Shown here piece after piece: positions 57,900-64,000 of a stretch of DNA of 64,000 nucleotides. Position 1 is the stretch's first letter; every line of letters begins with the position of its first letter. Source of the DNA: Leptospira langatensis (lineage in GTDB: Bacteria > Spirochaetota > Leptospiria > Leptospirales > Leptospiraceae); the NCBI RefSeq assembly GCF_004770615.1, contig NZ_RQER01000007.1, forward strand, positions 248,001-312,000, read 5' to 3'. Made by a program: the position numbers and the translations under genes. Below the pieces are notes generated by a model that saw only the letters and a program-made list of their open reading frames with translations, was not told where the DNA came from and did no database searches.

Positions 57900-59194
57900 A
57901 ACGGGCCATTGTACTTCTATTCTTGTTTTCTAATATACTTGAAGCTCAGAGCTTGCCTACTCCTTTCTCGAGCGGATTCTCCTTCTCTGGATTCGATTCC
58001 AGATTCTATCAAACCAGACAGGAAACTCTTTGGGTGCGAGGGGAATTCTGTTTAAAAGAAGCCCGGATCCTGTTCTCAAAACAGGAATGTGCTAAGCATA
58101 AGGCATTCTTAGAAAAAAGAGGAGAGACCGTTTTAGGATCCTATTCCTTCGAGAACGAAAGGATCTACGCTTCGTACGGGAATCGGTTTCGTCCCCTGAA
58201 CCATTTCTTCTTTTTACGAGAAACATTCGATTTCACTTCATTTTGGTTCTTGGAGCAACCTACTGTGAGAGCGGGATTTCTATCCCTCAAATTGGGAGAA
58301 AGTCAGGTAGGAACGTATTATGCGGAGAGATCTGCAGAGAAACGCCCTGGTCTCTTCTTCAAACCGTATAAGAATTATCTGGAGTTCGCATATTCTCCGG
58401 AAACAAAAGAAGCGTTTATCCTTGCGGAATATCCCTCTTCTTCGGAGCGAAAAGAAGAAAAAAAACAGTATGGTTTTCGAATGGAAGTCTATGGGACCAA
58501 GGAAAATCCGCAAGGTATCGTTTCCGCTTCTTGGCAGGATTGGGAAAAAAGCAGACGGGTTTTCTTTTCCGGATACAAAGGAAGAGCGGGGCAATTATTC
58601 AATCTCACCGAGAAAACCGCTCCAGAAGAGAAAGCTGGATTGTTCCGATTTGTCTGGGAACCGGGAAACTATCACAGATTACAGATCGCCGGGTTCGAGC
58701 GGATCTCTGCCGAAGGAAAGACCATTTACAGTGCAAGAGCGATAACCACAAGAATAGGATTCTTGCAATTTCCGATCTTCGCCTTAGTAGCACAAATCCG
58801 AGCCTATGAGTTTTCGGATCAACCTGATTGGATCCTGGGCAGAGGACTGTATCTGGCCTATCAAAAGAGAGCCTGGAGATGGGAAATCGGGCAGGAATGG
58901 AGAGATAACGGAGACCGTCTCACGGAAGCAGGCTTACAGATCTCCTTGGGCAAGGAATGGAAGATCTACTCAAGTTTACTCTATGCAGAAGAAGGAAACC
59001 GAACTCCTTCCTTTGCGGAAGAATCCATCACTCCGGACGAAACAGGACTCGTAGTCACGGACAAGGCCTTTTATTCTTTCTTACGGATCTTTCATCCGTA
59101 CTTTGCGATCCACTTGCGTCATACCAGAGGAAAGTCCGCAAGCGGAGACAGCTTGAGTCTACGCTTTCAAGTGTTTTTGCCAATCTGGGAATAG
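57896..59194 (+). CDS. Outer-membrane beta-barrel-like protein of unknown function
   Basis: The 432-residue protein has a signal peptide ending near 'SNILEAQ' and many amphipathic strands with Tyr/Trp ('RTFTLW'-like blocks, 'YLAYQKRAWRWEIGQEW'), ending 'LSLRFQVFLPIWE', an aromatic-rich C-terminus typical of barrels. It overlaps the previous gene, so both are likely co-translated. No named family is recognised. Confidence 0.65.
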   Translation: MKRAIVLLFLFSNILEAQSLPTPFSSGFSFSGFDSRFYQTRQETLWVRGEFCLKEARILFSKQECAKHKAFLEKRGETVLGSYSFENERIYASYGNRFRPLNHFFFLRETFDFTSFWFLEQPTVRAGFLSLKLGESQVGTYYAERSAEKRPGLFFKPYKNYLEFAYSPETKEAFILAEYPSSSERKEEKKQYGFRMEVYGTKENPQGIVSASWQDWEKSRRVFFSGYKGRAGQLFNLTEKTAPEEKAGLFRFVWEPGNYHRLQIAGFERISAEGKTIYSARAITTRIGFLQFPIFALVAQIRAYEFSDQPDWILGRGLYLAYQKRAWRWEIGQEWRDNGDRLTEAGLQISLGKEWKIYSSLLYAEEGNRTPSFAEESITPDETGLVVTDKAFYSFLRIFHPYFAIHLRHTRGKSASGDSLSLRFQVFLPIWE

Positions 59195-59199
59195 TAGAT

Positions 59200-59400
59200 C
59201 TATGACTTTGCCGTTTCAAATAAAATAGAGGAAAGATCCACGTATTTAGAAGCTCTGCCGTGAATATCTATTCCGACAGGCCTTCCGTCTTCATCTAGAT
59301 CCACATTTAGATCGTCATTGATCTCTCTAGTCTCAAACGATCGACGGTTAGAAAGATCTATATAGATCGAATCGGTTTCCGGATAATAGGTGATCTTCAT
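59200..59400 (-). CDS. DUF2283-family small protein
   Basis: The 66-residue protein begins 'MKITYYPETDSIYIDLSN' and has 'VDLDEDGRPVGIDIHGRASKYVDL', the DUF2283 signature. It follows the 76-residue gene with an ATGA overlap (59397-59400). DUF2283 genes are common in pairs with small RelE/ParE-like or DUF4258-like genes, a toxin-antitoxin-like layout, but no activity is established here. Confidence 0.8.
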   Translation of the reverse strand: MKITYYPETDSIYIDLSNRRSFETREINDDLNVDLDEDGRPVGIDIHGRASKYVDLSSILFETAKS

Positions 59401-59627
59401 TCTCTAAAGCCTCGATCAAAGAAAGCGTTGTGGATCGTCTCTCCATCCTCTAGTAGAATAACTCGAAGGTATTTTTGGGCTTCGTCAATCCATTTCCAAA
59501 TACGAATTCTGCCGTCTTCTTGGGTTTCTTTTCTATCGGGGAATTGAAACGCTTCTATCACCCAATGTATGCGAAGTTCTGATCGCTTCCGCAATACTTC
59601 ATTTTCGAAATATCGAGTGAATTTCAT
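59397..59627 (-). CDS. Small partner protein of the DUF2283 gene
   Basis: The 76-residue basic protein has 'RYFENEVLRKRSELRIHWVIEAFQFPDRKETQEDGRIRIWKW' and 'LRVILLEDGETIHNAFFDRGF', a compact alpha/beta pattern like DUF4258/RelE-type domains. A 15-bp inverted repeat begins three bases upstream of its ATG (59630-59667). The assignment as a toxin-like partner is inference. Confidence 0.65.
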   Translation of the reverse strand: MKFTRYFENEVLRKRSELRIHWVIEAFQFPDRKETQEDGRIRIWKWIDEAQKYLRVILLEDGETIHNAFFDRGFRE

Positions 59628-59629
59628 AG

Positions 59630-59667
59630 TTAATAGAAGGATCTAAAGATCCAGATCCTTCTATTAA
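59630..59667 (-). promoter_or_regulatory. Perfect 15-bp inverted repeat at the start of the DUF2283 unit
   Basis: TTAATAGAAGGATCT (59630-59644) and AGATCCTTCTATTAA (59653-59667) are exact complements with an 8-base loop. On the minus strand AGAAGG in the upstream arm is paired to CCTTCT in the downstream arm, just before the ATG at 59627. A second 9-bp palindrome (TTAAGAAAA-TAAT-TTTTCTTAA) lies at 59685-59706. Confidence 0.65.
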
Positions 59668-59763
59668 GCTTTCGGGATTTGTTTTTAAGAAAATAATTTT
59701 TCTTAAGTTTTCATCCATTGGCCCGGAATTCTCATTCCGAAAATTATAAAATATTAATATACT

Positions 59764-60519
59764 TCAATCCAGTTTGACTCTAAGATCCTGAAGAATATGG
59801 ATCAGGAACGTAATCAGTCCGGAGAAGATATATAGACCGATCAAGCCGTAGATCAACCAAGGCCAGCGTTCGAATCCAATAAAGAACAATAAGACCAGTG
59901 CAGCGGCAAGCATTAGGATCCCTCTTCCCGGAGTCAGCTTGGTGCGGATCGCAACTTGGGGTTTGCCATAGCGAACATTAGAAACCATTAATATTGCAAT
60001 GACCACGAAAAGAGGAATAGTGATCCAATGCGGCATATGGTCCTTTCCGAGAAAGATAGGTAGGAATCCGATGGTAACTCCGGCAACAGGGGAAGGTAAA
60101 CCGGTAAAAGAAGAAGGATCGTGAGCCACATTGAAGCGAGCCAATCGATACGCAGCGCAGATCGGGAAAATAGCCGCAATTAGCATTCCGACCGGGAAAA
60201 GATCGTCCTTACCGAATACGTCTATTTTGTATTCTTCCAGGATCATCGTATAAAAAAGATATCCCGGTGCGATCCCGAATGCAGTCAGATCCGCCAAACT
60301 ATCCAGATCCGCCCCTAATTCGCTTGTAGCATCCAAGGCTCTGGCAACCATTCCGTCCAAACCGTCGCAGATCGCTGCGAGCAGGATAAAGAATCCGGCC
60401 AGAACGAAAGATTGAGGCCCGTTCCCGACTGCCTCTGATGCGATCAAGATGGACACGAAACCCATACTTAGGTTTCCGAGCGTGATCATATTGGGGATCC
60501 AATTTAGCTTGCGATTCAT
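59764..60519 (-). CDS. pssA: CDP-diacylglycerol-serine O-phosphatidyltransferase
   Basis: The 251-residue integral membrane protein carries the full CDP-alcohol phosphotransferase motif: Asp52-x2-Asp-Gly, Ala59-Arg60, Gly69, Asp73 and Asp77. It makes phosphatidylserine from CDP-DAG and serine, the precursor of phosphatidylethanolamine. It overlaps the tsaD stop (ATGA) and is the last gene of the minus-strand cluster from lexA. Confidence 0.95.
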   Translation of the reverse strand: MNRKLNWIPNMITLGNLSMGFVSILIASEAVGNGPQSFVLAGFFILLAAICDGLDGMVARALDATSELGADLDSLADLTAFGIAPGYLFYTMILEEYKIDVFGKDDLFPVGMLIAAIFPICAAYRLARFNVAHDPSSFTGLPSPVAGVTIGFLPIFLGKDHMPHWITIPLFVVIAILMVSNVRYGKPQVAIRTKLTPGRGILMLAAALVLLFFIGFERWPWLIYGLIGLYIFSGLITFLIHILQDLRVKLD

Positions 60520-61532
60520 ATATAGGTCTCCTGCCTTACCGGACTCACTGTGAAGTCCAAACTCTTAGAATAGCCCTGTTGCATTAAATAATAACCGAGA
60601 GCGGCAACCATCGCTCCGTTATCCGTGCAGTAGATTTTTTTTTGTGGAGAAAAAAATTCCAGGGAATTTTTTTTCGCGAACGCAGACAATCTGTTACGAA
60701 GAGTCGTGTTTGCGAGCACTCCGCCTGCCGCGATAATCCTGCGTATCCCTGTGATTGCCACTGCCCTCTTTAAATTTCTTTCCACGAGCTCAAAGGCAGT
60801 GTTTTGGAAATGATAGCATACTTTAGGAACGGAAAGATCCGGCTGTTTCGCAAGCAAATGGGAAACTGCAGTTTTCAAGCCGGAAAAGGAAAATGCAACA
60901 CGATCCTGTTCCAGGTTCCGGAGCATGGGGGGAAGTAGATCCTTCTCCCCAGATTCCGGAGTATATAGAGAGGCTTGCGCCTCTATGGGCGGCCCCCCAG
61001 GATAAGGCAAGGAGAAAAGTCCCGCAACCTTATCGAATGCCTCCCCTAAAGCATCGTCCATCGTATCTCCAACTGTTTCCATCTTCCCGAAATGAGGAAT
61101 TCTGTAGATGGCCGAGTTCCCACCGGAGAGAAGCAGGCCTAAAACGGGAAATACAGGCTCCACTCCTTCCAATTGCAATACCGCAAAATGTGCCTGCAAA
61201 TGACAGAGAGGAACGATAGGCGTGCCGTGAATTGCATGAATGCAACGAGCAAGTTGGGCTCCTACCATAAGCGAACCGGTAAGACCGGGGGATCGGGTCA
61301 CCGCAACGTAATCCAAGTCGGAAAGAGAGACCTTGGATTCTTCCAAGACTTCTTCTAAGAGAGGATTGATCTTTTCCAAATGAGCTCGAGAAGCGATCTC
61401 CGGAACAATCCCGCGAAACGGCTTATGCAGATCGATCTGGCTGTAAATCTTCAGGGAAAGCAATTCCTTCCCGTCTTTTACAATGCCTAAACTTGTTTCA
61501 TCACAGCTTGTCTCTATTCCAAGACCGATCAT
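60516..61532 (-). CDS. tsaD: tRNA N6-threonylcarbamoyladenosine synthase subunit TsaD
   Basis: The 338-residue protein of the ASKHA fold has '[14 protein letters not shown]', the metal-binding 'LCHLQAHFA', '[13 protein letters not shown]', '[16 protein letters not shown]' and '[14 protein letters not shown]'. With TsaB/C/E it forms t6A37 in ANN-decoding tRNAs. It starts seven bases after the protease gene. Confidence 0.96.
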   Translation of the reverse strand: MIGLGIETSCDETSLGIVKDGKELLSLKIYSQIDLHKPFRGIVPEIASRAHLEKINPLLEEVLEESKVSLSDLDYVAVTRSPGLTGSLMVGAQLARCIHAIHGTPIVPLCHLQAHFAVLQLEGVEPVFPVLGLLLSGGNSAIYRIPHFGKMETVGDTMDDALGEAFDKVAGLFSLPYPGGPPIEAQASLYTPESGEKDLLPPMLRNLEQDRVAFSFSGLKTAVSHLLAKQPDLSVPKVCYHFQNTAFELVERNLKRAVAITGIRRIIAAGGVLANTTLRNRLSAFAKKNSLEFFSPQKKIYCTDNGAMVAALGYYLMQQGYSKSLDFTVSPVRQETYI

Positions 61533-61538
61533 GAGATC

Positions 61539-62909
61539 TTACGACTTTGCCGAAGAAAGCAGATCCACAGCTTTTTTCAACTGAGGATCCAATTCCATAT
61601 CGGTGGCACCTCTTTCTTTTTCAGGCTGGGTCTTATTCTTATATACGGCTCTCGCAACCTCGGTGGTAAGTTTGATCCCTTGGTCCTTCAAAGCCTTTTC
61701 GAAAAGTACAAAATTCTGTTCCGTGTATTCAGGATACTTTGCAGCAAGCTGGTCTAATAATTTCTTTTCTCCCATCTTACGCAGGTAAAAGCGATCATCC
61801 TCGTTCGGCTCAATTCCTTTGATCACTACGTCAGGTTGTATTCCCTTTCCATGAAGGGATTTACCGGAAGGAGTATAGTATTTTTGCACCGTAAGTTTAA
61901 CAGCCATTCCGTAAGAAAGAGGATACACGATCTGAACAGAGCCCTTTCCGAAGGAAGTAGTTCCTACGATCTTCGCCCTGGAATGATCCTGCATGGCCCC
62001 CGCAAATATCTCAGAAGCAGAAGCGGAACCCTCATTGATCAGTACAACAAGAGGAATATTCGTAAACTTATCGGTTTTACCCGTGGACTTGGAGACGTCA
62101 GCAAGCTCTCCACCTCTTCCTCTCACGGACACGATATCCAAACCTTCCGGCAAGAATAGATCGGAAAGAGCGACTGCAAGAGGCAATAGTCCTCCTGGAT
62201 TCATTCTTAGATCTACGATCAGTCCTTCTGCCTTCTTATCTACTAAGGACTTTACTTGTTTCTTAAATTCCTCGTAAGTGTTCTCGCCCATGAATTGGTT
62301 CAAGCGCACATATCCGATCTTTTCCTTATCGAAGAAGGTAGATCTCACATAACGTATCTTAATATTCTCACGAACAAGAGTGAACTGAAGTGCTTCCTTC
62401 ACATTCTTTCTTTCTACCTTGATGGTGACGGCTGTACCAGGCTTCCCTCTCATGAGTTTGATGCCTTCGCTATATCCGAGATTCGAGGTATTCTTTCCGT
62501 CTATCTCCACGATCCGATCCTGAGGCAAGATCCCTGCCTTCATCGCAGGAGTGTCTTCGATCGGAGAAACCACCACGATCGCACCGTCGGTATAAGCCAC
62601 TTCCATTCCGACTCCGCCGAAACTTCCGCGAGTCTCCTCTCTCATTTGCCTGTATTCTTCTTCTTCCAGGAAAGTAGAATGAGGATCTCCTAAAGAACCT
62701 AAGAGTCCTTTGATCGCTCCTAAGAACGCCTTTTCCTCATCGACGGTCTCCACATAACCGTTTTGCATGAGTCCGAAGACTTCGTGGAATAATTGCAGAT
62801 ATTTCTCCGAAACTTCGGAGAGGGCCTTTGCTTTTAAGGGTTGGAATACAAGAGCCGTAAAAAGAACGAAGACCAGGGAGGCCCAAGCAAATCTTTCTTT
62901 ATGTTTCAT
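61539..62909 (-). CDS. S41-family C-terminal processing protease with PDZ domain
   Basis: The 456-residue protein has an N-terminal signal or anchor, an N-terminal helical region, a PDZ domain ('GGVGMEVAYTDGAIVVVSPIEDTPAMKAGILPQDRIVEIDG'), and the S41 core with 'GSASASE' (nucleophile Ser) and 'GTTSFGKGSVQ' (general-base Lys). It cleaves C-termini of periplasmic proteins. It overlaps the upstream lipoprotein gene by ATGA. Confidence 0.95.
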   Translation of the reverse strand: MKHKERFAWASLVFVLFTALVFQPLKAKALSEVSEKYLQLFHEVFGLMQNGYVETVDEEKAFLGAIKGLLGSLGDPHSTFLEEEEYRQMREETRGSFGGVGMEVAYTDGAIVVVSPIEDTPAMKAGILPQDRIVEIDGKNTSNLGYSEGIKLMRGKPGTAVTIKVERKNVKEALQFTLVRENIKIRYVRSTFFDKEKIGYVRLNQFMGENTYEEFKKQVKSLVDKKAEGLIVDLRMNPGGLLPLAVALSDLFLPEGLDIVSVRGRGGELADVSKSTGKTDKFTNIPLVVLINEGSASASEIFAGAMQDHSRAKIVGTTSFGKGSVQIVYPLSYGMAVKLTVQKYYTPSGKSLHGKGIQPDVVIKGIEPNEDDRFYLRKMGEKKLLDQLAAKYPEYTEQNFVLFEKALKDQGIKLTTEVARAVYKNKTQPEKERGATDMELDPQLKKAVDLLSSAKS

Positions 62910-63232
62910 TTCTTACCGACCAGAGCGGAGTAGATCTCCGGATGCTTGATCCTGATCTGCTCCATTACGGAATCTTGATCTAGTTGATATCTTTCGCAAG
63001 CTGCCGCGACGATCTCCAGATCACTGCGGATCTTTTGTTCCCCAGTATAATTCAATCTTCCCGCGAAGCGAGCCTCGGTCAGATATTCTAAGACTAACTT
63101 TAGTTCCGGTTCCCCGATCTGTTTCTTGGGAGAAGCGCAATCGAATAGGAGGAGAAATAATAAAAATACCGCGAGCTTGCGGAATAAGGAAAGAAAAATC
63201 ACTCTTTCAGAATCTTTCCTTAAAGGAAGCAA
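62906..63232 (-). CDS. Small lipoprotein of unknown function
   Basis: The 108-residue protein has a signal with lipobox ending at about Cys32 ('LLLFDC') and a short helical body ('LVLEYLTEARFAGRLNYTGEQKIRSDLEIVAAACERYQLDQDSV'). The start is uncertain because the first 14 residues before the hydrophobic core are long. It lies between lexA and the processing protease and may be a helper or substrate. No domain is known to me. Confidence 0.6.
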   Translation of the reverse strand: MLPLRKDSERVIFLSLFRKLAVFLLFLLLFDCASPKKQIGEPELKLVLEYLTEARFAGRLNYTGEQKIRSDLEIVAAACERYQLDQDSVMEQIRIKHPEIYSALVGKK

Positions 63233-63259
63233 GTGTCAACCAGGAATTCTGGCCTGGCC

Positions 63260-63868
63260 TTAATAGGAGCGATACAGTCCGATCAGCTTTCCTAAAATGG
63301 TAACCTTCTTACTACGTATTGGTTTGTACTTAGGATTTCTGGCTTCCAAACGGATATGATCCACTTCCTTATAATAGACTTTCAAGGTAGCTTCGTCTTC
63401 GATCAGAGCGACCACGATCTCTCCGTTACGAGCGATGTCTTTTTTCTGGATGATCGCAACATCTCCGTCGTTGATCCCAGCCTCTATCATGGAATCCCCT
63501 TGCACTTTCAAGGCAAAGGTAATGCCTTTGGATGCCATTTCTTCGGGAACCGGGATATAGGATTCGATATTCTCTTCTGCCAAGATCGGGAGTCCAGCAG
63601 CAACCCTACCCAAGAGGGGAATGCTAGGCGTGGGAACAGGAAGGGTCTCAAAAGGACTTTGGCGGGTCAATTCAATGGCTCGAGATTGGTTCTTGGAAGT
63701 CTTCAGATACCCCTTCTTTTCGATCGCCTTCAGGTGATCGTAAGCACCCTTGGCAGTAATCCCGAACTCATCACCGATCTCCCTAATTGTGGGAGGAAAG
63801 CCTCTCTCTTTGATCACATTGGTAATAAAATGTAGGACTGCGAGCTGCTTTTCGGTGAGGTCTTTCAT
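63260..63868 (-). CDS. lexA: SOS repressor LexA
   Basis: The ATG at 63868 is chosen over a TTG three codons upstream. The 202-residue protein has the winged helix-turn-helix ('FPPTIREIGDEFGITAKGAYDHLKAIEKKGYL'), the Ala-Gly self-cleavage site (about residues 91-92 in 'RVAAGLPIL'), and the catalytic Ser126 ('QGDSM') and Lys163 ('ATLKVYY'). I do not see a clear Leptospira SOS box in the 130 bases upstream. It heads the minus-strand gene run. Confidence 0.95.
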   Translation of the reverse strand: MKDLTEKQLAVLHFITNVIKERGFPPTIREIGDEFGITAKGAYDHLKAIEKKGYLKTSKNQSRAIELTRQSPFETLPVPTPSIPLLGRVAAGLPILAEENIESYIPVPEEMASKGITFALKVQGDSMIEAGINDGDVAIIQKKDIARNGEIVVALIEDEATLKVYYKEVDHIRLEARNPKYKPIRSKKVTILGKLIGLYRSY

Positions 63869-64000
63869 GCTTAACAAGTTATTAGTGAATAGATGTTTTG
63901 CAAGTACTTTTTTGGGGAGTGGAATGAGGTTTCCGAGAGAGGGTTGTAAAAGCAGGGAAATTCAATTGACTGTTAAAAGATAATAAGTAGTCTAAAAGCA

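Noticed and set aside
63869..63960. LexA box upstream of lexA
   Set aside because: I looked for TTTGN5CAAA and related palindromes and saw only AAGTACTT, which is not enough to call an SOS box.

Overview
The window looks like a chromosomal segment of a Leptospira species. Support comes from the spirochaete-type lipoprotein signals (short, loose lipoboxes with Cys near residue 17-28), the conserved rplU-prp-rpmA-obgE-proB-proA-nadD-yqeK-LCP-rsfS cluster, leptospiral-style adenylate cyclase and MauG/CcpA lipoproteins, and intergenic GTTCCTAC/GTAGGAAC repeats. Base composition is moderately GC-rich for the genus, which would fit the intermediate (P2) clade, but species is not assignable by eye. 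I see no transposase, prophage, CRISPR array, rRNA or tRNA.

Layout: 1-8.3 kb holds two TPM-domain genes, sufE, a DUF4349 lipoprotein, a TauD-like dioxygenase with a bile-acid-symporter-like transporter, a 2-hydroxychromene-2-carboxylate isomerase, an extradiol dioxygenase, trhO and an AlkD-type gene. 8.5-14.6 kb holds a DEAD-box helicase, rmuC, a membrane adenylate cyclase and an unknown lipoprotein. 14.6-17.6 kb holds a three-gene MarR/EVE/SRPBCC operon with three palindromic operators, then a secreted lipase with its own palindrome-rich upstream region. 17.6-29.6 kb is housekeeping: typA, pirin, the ribosomal/GTPase/proline/NAD cluster and a YyaL-type thioredoxin protein. 29.6-36.3 kb holds a TolC-like porin, a cytochrome c peroxidase, an ECF41 sigma module with a matching promoter, an alpha/beta hydrolase lipoprotein and a Crp/Fnr regulator.

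36.3-46.5 kb is lipid and accessory metabolism (acyl-CoA dehydrogenase, lactonase-like MBL protein, CoA transferase, deacetylase, EamA/SMR transporter, hydrolase, AraC regulator, dehydrogenase, amidohydrolase, Mpo1-like protein) and carries two copies of a structured 163-nt intergenic repeat. 46.6-51.2 kb is a probable transcription unit running from a 59-residue tautomerase and a DUF218 protein into a cytochrome c maturation set (CcmE, CcmF, CcmH-like, CcmI-like) whose CcmE carries Cys in place of the haem-binding His. 51.2-56.7 kb holds hisE, a thioredoxin-TPR protein, ugd with a Wzm/Wzt polysaccharide exporter, and radC. 56.7-59.6 kb holds two envelope proteins of unknown function and a DUF2283 two-gene unit with a hairpin over its start. 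59.7-64 kb is a tightly packed minus-strand run: lexA, a lipoprotein, a C-terminal processing protease, tsaD and pssA.

The points most worth following are the ECF41 autoregulatory module, the paired structured repeats, the Cys-type CcmE with its atypical CcmH partner, the Prp protease next to an L27 that lacks the usual cleavable extension, and several start-codon hairpins and operator clusters.
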